From Bacteroidia bacterium (GTDB taxonomy: Bacteria; Bacteroidota; Bacteroidia; B-17B0; Aurantibacillaceae): DNA of 64,000 bases. Both the position numbers and the translations under genes were made by a program. The stretch lies in NCBI GenBank assembly GCA_026003255.1, contig BPGX01000001.1:310001-374000 (forward strand), in the 5' to 3' direction. Every line of letters starts with the position of its first letter. Position 1 is the first letter of the stretch. Shown here one piece after another: positions 1 to 7,856 of the stretch. A model generated the notes under the pieces. The model did not search any database and was not told where the DNA came from. It saw nothing but the letters and a program-made list of their open reading frames with translations.

Positions 1-2147
1 CCATTTTTTTGTGCTTTCAAAGCAGAAGAATAAAAGGGAATAAATGGTAATAAACCGGCCTGATGCGTGAGAATGTCTTCTATTTTTAGTTTGCCTTTAT
101 TGGTTTGCTTTAATTCAGGTAAGTAAAATTCTAAAGGTTTAGAAATATCTAACTTTTTTTCACTTGCTAATTTCATCAATGCCAAAGCAGATGAAGCAAT
201 TTTTGTAACAGAAGCTAAATCATAAATACGGGAATTTTTCACTGGTTGAGAAGTATCATCATAAGTTAATTTACCATAAGATTTTCTGAAAAAGATATTT
301 CCATTTTTTAGTGCAACTATTTGACAGCCGGGGAATATTTTTTGTTGTATGGCAGAATTAATAAGCGAATCTATTTTTTGATGCAATACATCTGAATGAA
401 TTCCCAATTCCTCTGGATAAATTTCTTTAAGGCGGATATTAGTAGAATAGGAGAGAGAAGTGTTTATTGGAGAAAAATTTGTACTGACCGGTAATTTTCC
501 TTGTGGAAGGATATTGCCGAAAATGATTTTTACAGCGGATTTTGATAAATCTTTTTTGTTTTCGTAAGCAAGTACAATTGCTTGAAAATTTTCAGGATTC
601 TTGAATTTATTGAGTATGTATGGAGTTCCGTTAATGGTTAAAATGCTATTTTTTTGTTTTAATTTTTCTTCAATAAAAAGAATGGTGCTATCTATTTCAT
701 TACTTTTTGTATGATTGAATAATTTTTTTTGAATGTATTGGACAAAGATGATATCTGCTTTTTGAATTTTAGATAGAAGTGTTATAGTATCAATTTTTTT
801 TAAGTCAGAGATGGAAAATGTATCCGGTAGTATATAGTTAGTGAGTTCTGAATAAAAAGAATTGTTGCAATAATCGTTTATAGTAATGTGAAGAAATGAT
901 TTTTTGAGAAGTGATGTTAATGGCAAAAAGTTGTTTTTATTATGAATAAGTGTAATCGCATTTTCACTTGTTCTGGAGATAAGTTGTTGTGGGATTTTTT
1001 GTTTATAAATATCATCGTATAGATTTTTCTTTTTGACAAATTGATGTTGTTGTATATTAAGGAAATATTTGTATTTCAGGATTTTTTTACAGGAATATTC
1101 AATTTGTTTCCATGATAATGTTGAATCATTGAGAGCTTTTTCAATAGTAGCTATAACTTTTGGAACATTTTCAGAAAAAAGCAGCACATCATTACCAGCT
1201 TTGATGGCTTCTATTTCTGCAATTCCAGGAGGGAAATATTTTGCAACGCCTTTCATATTCAAGGCATCAGTGAAAATAAGTCCTTCGAAGCCCAATTCAT
1301 TTTTAAGTAGATTGGTGATAATGTTGTGGCTCAAAGTAGATGGTCTGTTTTTTGTTGTATCTAATGCCGGGATATTGAGGTGAGCAACCATAATGGCTGG
1401 AATGCCTTGTTTAATGAGCGTTTTGAAGGGATAGAGTTCGAGAGAATCTAATCGTTCTCTGGAGTGATTGATAATTGGTAAATCTTTATGGGAATCTACA
1501 TCGGTGTCGCCGTGGCCGGGGAAATGTTTTATCACTGGTAAAACGCCATTGTCCATAAGTGCTTTAGCGTATAGCCATGCTTTCTGGGTAACTTTTAATT
1601 TGTCTTCACCAAAGCTGCGGATACCAATTACTGGATTATTGGGATTATTATTGATGTCTACAACTGGAGCGAAATTGACATGAATACCAAGCCGTTTGCA
1701 TTCAAGGGCAATTTGCTTGCCTATCAAGTAAATCAATGAATCGTCCTGTTCGCTCAATGCACCAAGCGTCATTTGTTTTGGATAAACAGGCATGCTGTCC
1801 CAGCGCATAGAAATGCCCCATTCTCCGTCAATGCTCATCAGGATGGGTGTTCGGGCTAATTTTTGGAAATAATTGATATACGATGCGAATTTTAGTGGAG
1901 TACCTTGCATAAGGATCATTCCGCCGATATTGTATTCTTTTACATAATCGGCAATTTGACGAATGTGTTTGGTGTTTTTATTGGCATAAACGGGAATCAT
2001 CAACAATTGAGCTATTCTTTCCCTTGGTGACAAAGCATTATAAACAGAATCAGCATATCGAATAGCCGAGGGAGAATTAATGTCCCATTGAGCAAAAGAA
2101 AAACAGATAAAAAATAACAGTGAAACTATCAGAAAAATTTTTTTCAT
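1..2147 (-). CDS. Glycoside hydrolase family 3 (beta-N-acetylhexosaminidase-like) fused to a serine hydrolase domain, 3' end cut by window
   Basis: About 715 codons are present and the reading frame is open to the window edge. The start MKKIFLIVSLLFFICFSFAQ is a signal peptide, so the enzyme is exported. Residues about 30-400 are a GH3 domain: the NagZ-type motif KHFPGHGDTDVDSH lies near residue 204 and the likely nucleophile Asp is in FTDALNMKG near residue 290. After a GH3 C-terminal region, a class C beta-lactamase-like serine hydrolase domain begins near residue 590, with its SxxK motif as SVTK near residue 645. The family probably trims peptidoglycan or chitin fragments (N-acetylglucosamine) in the periplasm or at the surface; the role of the second domain is unclear. 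The rest of the serine hydrolase domain lies outside the window. The gene is divergent from nuoA. Confidence 0.88.
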   Translation of the reverse strand, partial: MKKIFLIVSLLFFICFSFAQWDINSPSAIRYADSVYNALSPRERIAQLLMIPVYANKNTKHIRQIADYVKEYNIGGMILMQGTPLKFASYINYFQKLARTPILMSIDGEWGISMRWDSMPVYPKQMTLGALSEQDDSLIYLIGKQIALECKRLGIHVNFAPVVDINNNPNNPVIGIRSFGEDKLKVTQKAWLYAKALMDNGVLPVIKHFPGHGDTDVDSHKDLPIINHSRERLDSLELYPFKTLIKQGIPAIMVAHLNIPALDTTKNRPSTLSHNIITNLLKNELGFEGLIFTDALNMKGVAKYFPPGIAEIEAIKAGNDVLLFSENVPKVIATIEKALNDSTLSWKQIEYSCKKILKYKYFLNIQQHQFVKKKNLYDDIYKQKIPQQLISRTSENAITLIHNKNNFLPLTSLLKKSFLHITINDYCNNSFYSELTNYILPDTFSISDLKKIDTITLLSKIQKADIIFVQYIQKKLFNHTKSNEIDSTILFIEEKLKQKNSILTINGTPYILNKFKNPENFQAIVLAYENKKDLSKSAVKIIFGNILPQGKLPVSTNFSPINTSLSYSTNIRLKEIYPEELGIHSDVLHQKIDSLINSAIQQKIFPGCQIVALKNGNIFFRKSYGKLTYDDTSQPVKNSRIYDLASVTKIASSALALMKLASEKKLDISKPLEFYLPELKQTNKGKLKIEDILTHQAGLLPFIPFYSSALKAQKN

Positions 2148-2254
2148 AAATGGGACACAAAAGTAAAGGGAATCAGGATAATATACGGGGGTAAAATAAA
2201 TTTATTATGAACAAAGCTTTGTGATTAAAATTTCCAGGTGAGCGTAAAATTGTG

Positions 2255-2262
2255 TAACTTTG
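2255..2262 (+). promoter_or_regulatory. Probable -7 box of the nuo operon
   Basis: TAACTTTG matches the Bacteroidota -7 consensus TAnnTTTG exactly. It lies 15 nt before the ATG at 2278. No good TTTG -33 box is seen at the expected distance. An in-frame TTG at 2260 falls inside this box and is therefore unlikely to be the start of nuoA. Confidence 0.6.
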
Positions 2263-2277
2263 CGAAAAATAATTGAT

Positions 2278-2649
2278 ATGGAAAAGAGCACGCTCGTTCA
2301 CTATTTACCTATTTTTATTATGTTCCTGATTGCCGTTGCTTTTGTTGTGGTTACAATGATTGCTTCGCATTTGCTGGGCCCAAAAAAATACTCGAAAGTA
2401 AAGTATAATGTTTTTGAATGTGGTATTCATAGTGAAGGTAACGCAAGAAATCCCTTTGCTGTTAAGTATTTTTTGACGGCTTTGTTGTTTGTATTATTTG
2501 ATGTTGAGGTGATATTTATGTATCCATGGGCAACCAATTTTAAGGAATTAGGTATGTTTGGAGTTATAGAGGTGCTTGTATTCACGGCATTATTATTAGT
2601 TGGTTTATATTATTTATTGAAGAAAGATGTATTGAACATAAATGAATAA
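2278..2649 (+). CDS. nuoA: NADH-quinone oxidoreductase subunit A
   Basis: This 123-residue protein has three predicted membrane helices and the NuoA signature KYNVFECGIHSEGNARNPF followed by KYFLTALLFVLFDVEVIFMYPWA. It is part of the membrane arm of complex I, next to the quinone site, where it contributes the loop between helices 1 and 2. The length is normal for NuoA. I chose ATG 2278 rather than the in-frame TTG at 2260 because the latter overlaps a -7 promoter box. The gene begins a nuoABCD run that is interrupted by unrelated genes. Identification is secure from the motifs and the following nuoB, nuoC and nuoD. Confidence 0.96.
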   Translation: MEKSTLVHYLPIFIMFLIAVAFVVVTMIASHLLGPKKYSKVKYNVFECGIHSEGNARNPFAVKYFLTALLFVLFDVEVIFMYPWATNFKELGMFGVIEVLVFTALLLVGLYYLLKKDVLNINE

Positions 2650-2655
2650 AAGAGG

Positions 2656-3045
2656 ATGAAAGTAAAAACATTATTAGAAAATGCTGTTCGTCATTTAGAG
2701 AATGCGAGAACAATCTTGAAGGAGAAAGGGAAAAAGGAAGGAAGATTTTACACAGATGATAAGTATGTGTCTTTGGCTGGGCACGCGGCATACAGAGGAG
2801 TGTTGTTGGCTTTAAATGAATTGATGAAGCAGCACGGGATAAGTAAGAGAACACGGAAGAATGTGGATGATTACAGGGATTTTATTGCAAAGCAGGATAG
2901 GAAGATGTTGAATTATTTTAATGCTATATACAATATTTTTCATTTAGACATGGGCTATGATGGAATTGGAGAATATAAATCAGTGAATAGCGCATTTGAA
3001 TGTGCGGAGGAGTTGATAGAGTGGGTAAATAAGAGGTTAAAGTAA
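2656..3045 (+). CDS. DUF5618-like small helical protein, copy 1
   Basis: This 129-residue soluble protein is rich in charged helices (AVRHLENARTILKEKGKKEG; AGHAAYRGVLLALNELMKQ; FHLDMGYDGIGEYKSV). The pattern resembles, from memory, DUF5618 proteins of Bacteroidota, which have a HEPN-like helical look. No RX4-6H motif typical of HEPN ribonucleases is visible, so nuclease activity is not supported. It starts 6 nt after the nuoA stop and is probably cotranscribed with the nuo genes, though it is not a complex I subunit. A near-identical copy follows directly. A nucleotidyltransferase of the MNT type, the usual partner of HEPN proteins, lies between nuoC and nuoD. The function is unknown. Confidence 0.75.
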   Translation: MKVKTLLENAVRHLENARTILKEKGKKEGRFYTDDKYVSLAGHAAYRGVLLALNELMKQHGISKRTRKNVDDYRDFIAKQDRKMLNYFNAIYNIFHLDMGYDGIGEYKSVNSAFECAEELIEWVNKRLK

Positions 3046-3057
3046 AAAGGTAGGGAT

Positions 3058-3447
3058 ATGAAAGTAAAACAATTATTGGAGAATGCTGTTCGTCATTTGG
3101 AGAATGCGAAAGCGATATTGAAGGAGAAAGGGAAAAAGGAAGGGAGATTTTATACCGATGATAAGTATGTTTCGATAGCAGGACATACAGCATATAGAGG
3201 AGTGTTGTTGGCTTTAAATGAATTGATGAAGCAACATGGGATAAGCAAGCGAACACGAAAGAATGTGGATGATTACAGGGATTTTATTGCAAAGCAGGAT
3301 AGGAAGATGTTGAATTATTTTAATTTGATTTATGAACAATTTCATTTGGTGATGGGTTATGATGGAATTGGGAATGTTAGGTCTGTTTCAGAGGGCTTTG
3401 AATGTGCGGAGGAGTTGATAGAGTGGGTAAATAATAGGATAAAGTAA
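3058..3447 (+). CDS. DUF5618-like small helical protein, copy 2 (tandem duplicate)
   Basis: It is the same length (129 residues) as the preceding gene and identical over most of its sequence, including the block GISKRTRKNVDDYRDFIAKQ. The copies differ mainly near residues 91-115 (NAIYNIFHLDM against NLIYEQFHLVM, then EYKSVNSA against NVRSVSEG). The offset between copies is 402 bp and the spacing between genes is 12 nt, so this is a tandem gene duplication. Long stretches are also nearly identical at the DNA level, which suggests either recent duplication or gene conversion. It is followed by 122 nt and then nuoB. The function is unknown. Confidence 0.75.
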   Translation: MKVKQLLENAVRHLENAKAILKEKGKKEGRFYTDDKYVSIAGHTAYRGVLLALNELMKQHGISKRTRKNVDDYRDFIAKQDRKMLNYFNLIYEQFHLVMGYDGIGNVRSVSEGFECAEELIEWVNNRIK

Positions 3448-3569
3448 AGTTAGATAAGTAAGTTTAAGAGCGAGTTTTCTTGTAAAAGAGGAATATTTTG
3501 GTGAGAAGTGGTATACATTTAGGTTGATTGTATTATTTTCTGTATTTTTAGGGCAAAAATTAGGAAGGT

Positions 3570-4142
3570 ATGAGTAAGTATCCTATAAAAAAGCCGAGTA
3601 AGATTGAATTGGTAAAGGCACCAGAGGGAGTAGAAGGTCCAGGTTTTTTTGCAACGAGTTTGGAGAAAGTAGTGGGGCTTGCAAGGAAAAATTCGTTGTG
3701 GCCGTTGCCGTTTGCAACATCGTGTTGTGGGATTGAGTTTATGGCGACGATGGCGTCAACGTATGATTTAGCGAGGTTTGGTTCGGAGCGTTTGTCGTTT
3801 TCGCCGAGGCAAGCGGATTTGCTGATGGTGATGGGGACGATAGCGAAGAAGATGGGACCTACATTGAGACAGGTGTATGAGCAGATGGCGGAGCCGAAGT
3901 GGGTGTTGTGTGTAGGTGCTTGTGCGAGTAGTGGGGGGATTTTTGATACATATAGTGTATTGCAGGGGATAGATAGGATAATTCCTGTGGATGTGTATGT
4001 GCCGGGTTGTCCGCCAAGGCCGGAGCAGATTATTGAAGGAATATTGAAAATACAGCAGTTGGCGGAGAATGAGTCGTTGAGACGCAGGGATAGTGAGCAA
4101 TACAAGAAGATGTTGGAGAGTTATGGGATTGATATATCGTGA
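3570..4142 (+). CDS. nuoB: NADH-quinone oxidoreductase subunit B
   Basis: The 190-residue protein carries the terminal 4Fe-4S cluster N2 of complex I. Its ligands are visible as the tandem cysteines in ATSCCGIEFMA, the cysteine in CVGACASSGG and the one in VPGCPPRPEQ. It couples the peripheral electron path to quinone. An AGGAAGG sequence lies just before the ATG. It is separated from nuoA by the two DUF5618-like genes and from nuoC by about 300 nt of repeat-rich sequence, so the usual tight nuo packing is broken twice here. Confidence 0.97.
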   Translation: MSKYPIKKPSKIELVKAPEGVEGPGFFATSLEKVVGLARKNSLWPLPFATSCCGIEFMATMASTYDLARFGSERLSFSPRQADLLMVMGTIAKKMGPTLRQVYEQMAEPKWVLCVGACASSGGIFDTYSVLQGIDRIIPVDVYVPGCPPRPEQIIEGILKIQQLAENESLRRRDSEQYKKMLESYGIDIS

Positions 4143-4438
4143 TGAATTGCATAAGGGATGCGGAGGGCTGACCCGAAGCGAACGGACGGGGATATTCACA
4201 GGAGATTGCTTCCCCTTCCACTCCTTTCTTTATTTTTATAGCGATGTGGAAGGGTCGCAATGACGAGTAGGTGATACAAGGACAGGGAGTTGGCGAGGCG
4301 GTGGTACGCCCTACCAATAAAAATTGGAAGGGCACGCCCTACCAATAAAAAATGGAAGAGCAAGCCCTACTAATATAAAATGAAAAATACGTTGAAAATA
4401 ATAAAAAACAATTAAAACAATAAACTAAACTATATATT
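4143..4438. repeat. Intergenic mosaic of dispersed repeats between nuoB and nuoC
   Basis: There is no gene here. At 4149-4190 is a GC-rich segment (GGGATGCGGAGGGC, then GAAGCGAACGGACGG) that recurs at 43856-43920. At 4202-4265 is one copy of the palindromic element, with flanks GAGATTGCTTC and CGCAATGACG and a centre formed by CCCTTCCAC and GTGGAAGGG around a loop. At about 4310-4375, GCACGCCCTACCAATAAAAA-type units are repeated in tandem; a related unit occurs at 44213-44245. The last 60 nt are AT-rich. Confidence 0.75.
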
Positions 4439-4972
4439 ATGAGAAGAAAAGTTGTGATTCCTGTGGATGAAAAACAGCAAGAATTTTTAGAGAGTTTGAA
4501 AGCAGATTTGATGCAGCAATTTCCGGATGGGATTGTATCGGCGGAATTGCCGTATAATTTTCCGACAATAACAGTGAAACATAATGTGATTAAAGATGTT
4601 TTGATCTATTTGAAGGAAAGCGAGAAGTGGAATTTCTTTTTTCTGACGGATTTGACGGGGATTCAGACGCCGGATGAGCAGCATTTAGGGGTGATATATC
4701 ATTTGCACAATATGATTACGAATCAAAGAATAAGAGTGAAAACATTCTTTGGTATTGATAAGCCGGAGGTTCCGACGGTAACGGATTTGTGGAAGACAGC
4801 GAATTGGATGGAGAGAGAGACGTACGATTTTTTTGGAATTGTGTTTAAGGGGCATCCTGATTTACGAAGGATATTGAATCCGGATGAGATGGATATATTT
4901 CCATTGAGGAAGGAGTATCCTGTGGAGGATCAAACGAGAGAGGACAAGGACGATACAATGTTTGGAAGATGA
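4439..4972 (+). CDS. nuoC: NADH-quinone oxidoreductase subunit C
   Basis: This 177-residue protein matches the 30 kDa subunit of the complex I peripheral arm. The signature ERETYDFFGIVFKGHPDL followed by RRILNPDEM and FPLRKEYPVED is clear in the C-terminal half. It is the separate NuoC form, not a NuoCD fusion, since nuoD follows as its own gene. Its stop codon overlaps the start of the small nucleotidyltransferase gene, so the two are translationally coupled. Confidence 0.96.
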   Translation: MRRKVVIPVDEKQQEFLESLKADLMQQFPDGIVSAELPYNFPTITVKHNVIKDVLIYLKESEKWNFFFLTDLTGIQTPDEQHLGVIYHLHNMITNQRIRVKTFFGIDKPEVPTVTDLWKTANWMERETYDFFGIVFKGHPDLRRILNPDEMDIFPLRKEYPVEDQTREDKDDTMFGR

Positions 4973-5319
4973 TGCAAGTAGAAAGTTTGACATATTTTGA
5001 AAAAGCACTGGAACGGATAAAAAGGATTAGTGAGCAGGTGTTTCAACATCCTGAGGCGAAGGTGATTTTATTTGGATCGAGAGCGAATGGTAGTTTCAGA
5101 AGGGTATCGGATATTGATATTGCATTACAGAATGTAAGTCGGATGGAGAAATCGTTTTTTGAAGAAATGGTGGAGAATTCGGATATTATTTATAGTGTTG
5201 ATATTACATTATGGGAAGATTTACCGGAGAGTTTTAGGGAAAAGATTTTGAAGGAAGGTAAAGTTATCTGGAGTAGGAGTAGTAAAGATCATAATATGGA
5301 AAAGAGTTGTATGAGATAA
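4969..5319 (+). CDS. MNT-type minimal nucleotidyltransferase
   Basis: The 116-residue protein has the nucleotidyltransferase motif GSRANGSFRRVSDIDIAL near residues 37-54, with the GS pair and two metal-binding Asp residues, and a likely third Asp in SVDITLWEDL. Proteins of this size are usually antitoxin-like MNT partners of HEPN toxins and act by transferring nucleotides to a partner. The ATG at 4969 overlaps the nuoC stop; the ATG at 4972 is equally possible. No HEPN gene adjoins it directly, but two DUF5618-like helical genes lie between nuoA and nuoB in the same presumed transcript. Its partner and substrate are unknown. Confidence 0.85.
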   Translation: MMQVESLTYFEKALERIKRISEQVFQHPEAKVILFGSRANGSFRRVSDIDIALQNVSRMEKSFFEEMVENSDIIYSVDITLWEDLPESFREKILKEGKVIWSRSSKDHNMEKSCMR

Positions 5320-5390
5320 AATTGATAAAAAATATAAAGATTAGCGATTTCATTTTTAATAATTAATAATTGAGTAATAAAACAAGGAAT

Positions 5391-6653
5391 ATGAAAACAA
5401 AAGTAAAAGAGAATAAGATTGATACTAAGAAATTGACACAGAGGGAGATTTTGCAGAAAGAGATATTGAAAGATGAGAAATTATACACTACATTAAATTT
5501 AGGTCCGACGCACCCGGCTACACACGGGATATTTCAGAATGTATTGACGATGGATGGGGAATTTATTGTGAAGAGTGAGCCGACGATTGGGTACATTCAC
5601 AGGGCGTTTGAGAAGTTAGCAGAGAAGTTGGCGTATTATCAGATAAGAGTGTTGACAGATCGGTTGAATTATTGCTCTTCGCCGATTAATAATATGGGCT
5701 GGGATATGACGGTAGAGAAGTTGTTGAATGTAGAGATTCCGAAGCGGGTGCAGTATATGCGGGTAATAATTATGGAGTTAGCGAGGATAGCGGATCATTT
5801 GATTTGTAATTCAGTGATTGGTGTGGATACAGGAGCGATGACGGGTTTTTTGTATGTGTTTCAATGGCGGGAGAAGATATACGATATTTATGAGAGTATT
5901 TGTGGGGCGCGTTTGACGACGAATATTGGGAGGATAGGAGGATTTGAAAGGGATTGGAGTCCGAAGACGTGGGAGATGATAAGGAGTTTTGTGAAAGAGT
6001 TTCCGAAAGCGTTTAAGGAGTTTTGTAATTTGTTGGAGCGGAATAAGATATTTATGGATCGGACGATAAATTGTGGTCCGATTAGTGCGGAGGAGGCGTT
6101 GAGTTATGGTTTTACCGGACCGAATTTGAGAGCGACGGGGGTGGATTATGATGTTCGTGTGGCGCAGCCGTATTGTTCGTATGAGGAGTTTGAGTTTGAT
6201 ATTCCTGTTGGTACGAATGGGGATACATACGATCGTTTTATGGTAAGGCAGGAAGAGGTATGGCAGAGTGTAAGAATTATAGAACAAGCGTTGAAGAAGA
6301 TAGATGCGTTAGAGGATAAGACGAGTTTTCATGCGGATATACCGAATTTTTATTTACCGCCGAAGGAGCAGGTGTACAATGATATGGAGAGTTTGATTTA
6401 TCAGTTTAAGATTGTGATGGGGGAGGTGGATATACCGGAGGGTGAGGTTTATCATTGTGTAGAAGGGGCGAATGGGGAGTTGGGATTTTATGTGGTGAGT
6501 GATGGAGGAAGAAGTCCGTATAGATTGCATTTCAGAAGGCCGTGTTTTATTTATTATCAGGCGTATCCGGAGATGATAAAGGGGAGTTTATTGTCGGATG
6601 CGATCATTACGATGAGTAGTATGAATGTGATAGCCGGGGAGTTGGATGCGTAA
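5391..6653 (+). CDS. nuoD: NADH-quinone oxidoreductase subunit D
   Basis: The 420-residue protein is the 49 kDa subunit of complex I, which forms the quinone-binding cavity with NuoB. Visible signatures are LGPTHPATHGI near the start, IGYIHRAFEK, GWDMTVEKLL, and the C-terminal RRPCFIYYQAYPEMIKGSLL. I placed the start at ATG 5391 instead of the upstream in-frame TTG at 5370, which would add seven residues lacking any recognisable feature. About 35 charged residues precede the conserved region, a modest N-terminal extension. It follows the nucleotidyltransferase gene by 71 nt, and no nuoE or nuoF follows. Confidence 0.97.
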   Translation: MKTKVKENKIDTKKLTQREILQKEILKDEKLYTTLNLGPTHPATHGIFQNVLTMDGEFIVKSEPTIGYIHRAFEKLAEKLAYYQIRVLTDRLNYCSSPINNMGWDMTVEKLLNVEIPKRVQYMRVIIMELARIADHLICNSVIGVDTGAMTGFLYVFQWREKIYDIYESICGARLTTNIGRIGGFERDWSPKTWEMIRSFVKEFPKAFKEFCNLLERNKIFMDRTINCGPISAEEALSYGFTGPNLRATGVDYDVRVAQPYCSYEEFEFDIPVGTNGDTYDRFMVRQEEVWQSVRIIEQALKKIDALEDKTSFHADIPNFYLPPKEQVYNDMESLIYQFKIVMGEVDIPEGEVYHCVEGANGELGFYVVSDGGRSPYRLHFRRPCFIYYQAYPEMIKGSLLSDAIITMSSMNVIAGELDA

Positions 6654-6670
6654 AATAAAAATTAATAAAA

Positions 6671-7774
6671 ATGCTTAATAATAAGAGAGTAGCAGTGGTT
6701 GTACCTGCTTATAATGAGGAACAACAGATTGGAATGGTTATAGAGACGATGCCTGATTTTGTTGATAGAATTGTAATTGTTAACGATAAATCCAGAGATA
6801 GGACTTTAGAAGTTGTTAAGAGTTACATTAAAGATGAACGTTATAATCATAGTGATTTAGTAATTAGGGCATTTGAGAATTCTGTTGTGCCGAATAGATA
6901 TAATGAAGCAGAAGTGATACTGGAAAAGATGAATAGGGAAGAGATTAAGTATTTTACGAAGCAAGAAATTGTTAATGAAAGTCCGGATAGAGATAGGATT
7001 ATATTGATTAATCATATAGAGAATGGTGGGGTTGGGGCAGCGATAGCAAGTGGGTATAAGTGGTGTAAGGATCATAGAATAGATTGTGTGGCTGTTATGG
7101 CGGGAGATGGTCAAATGGATCCTACTGAATTGAGAGAAATATGTATGCCGGTTGTGAATGACGAAGTAGATTATGTGAAAGGGAATAGGTTAAGACATCC
7201 AAGTGCAAAGTATGTAATTCCTAAAGTACGTTTTTTTGGCAATTCAGTTTTATCCATCTTAACAAAAATAGCATCAGGATACTGGCGTGTTAGTGATACA
7301 CAAACGGGTTATACAGCTATTTCATTAAGAGCGTTAGATTCAATTAAAATTTACGAGATCTATAAGAGTTATGGAATGCCAAATGACATACTTGTTAAAT
7401 TAAACATTGCTGGATGCACTTTAAAGGAAGTGACAATAAAACCTGTATACAGAATTGGAGAGAAAAGTAAAATGAAAATACCAAAGGTGATTGTAAAAGT
7501 TTCGTTTTTGTTAGTTAAGTTGTTTTTTGTTAGATTATGGGTAAAATATTTTATCAGAGATTTACACCCAGTTTTTTTGTTTTATAATTTGGGCTTTTTG
7601 TTGGGGATTTTGAATATACCTTATACATTAAAGATTATCAAGGCATTTTTGTATGGTATTACATTGTCGTATGAACCTTTGTTAGCATTTATTTTTCTTT
7701 CGGTATTTTCATTACAATTTTTGTTTTTTGCGATGTGGATGGATTTTTTAGATAATGAGCGATTGTATAAGTAG
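6671..7774 (+). CDS. Family 2 glycosyltransferase with C-terminal membrane helices
   Basis: The N-terminus VAVVVPAYNEEQQIGMVI and VNDKSRDRTLEVV mark a GT-A family 2 transferase; MAGDGQMDP provides the DxD-like metal site near residue 145. The 367-residue protein resembles the dolichyl/undecaprenyl-phosphate sugar transferase group and ends in about two hydrophobic segments (residues 270-360), so it probably works at the inner membrane making lipid-linked sugar. About 50 residues between the first two motifs form an insertion compared with minimal members. It is the first gene of the polysaccharide cluster and starts 17 nt after the nuoD stop. The sugar donor cannot be told. Confidence 0.88.
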   Translation: MLNNKRVAVVVPAYNEEQQIGMVIETMPDFVDRIVIVNDKSRDRTLEVVKSYIKDERYNHSDLVIRAFENSVVPNRYNEAEVILEKMNREEIKYFTKQEIVNESPDRDRIILINHIENGGVGAAIASGYKWCKDHRIDCVAVMAGDGQMDPTELREICMPVVNDEVDYVKGNRLRHPSAKYVIPKVRFFGNSVLSILTKIASGYWRVSDTQTGYTAISLRALDSIKIYEIYKSYGMPNDILVKLNIAGCTLKEVTIKPVYRIGEKSKMKIPKVIVKVSFLLVKLFFVRLWVKYFIRDLHPVFLFYNLGFLLGILNIPYTLKIIKAFLYGITLSYEPLLAFIFLSVFSLQFLFFAMWMDFLDNERLYK

Positions 7775-7856
7775 GTAGTAGTTGTAAACGAAAAATCCTA
7801 TTTAAGGAATTGTTTTTATTTTTCAGTAAATTGCGGCTAAAATTAAATTTAGTGAA

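Noticed and set aside
1069-1683. Two plus-strand frames opposite the GH3 gene
   Set aside because: The minus strand encodes a continuous GH3 domain with the KHFPGHGDTDVDSH motif here; the plus frames are shadows.
2656-3447. DUF5618-like proteins as active HEPN ribonuclease toxins
   Set aside because: I see no RX4-6H catalytic motif; only a general helical resemblance supports a HEPN relation.
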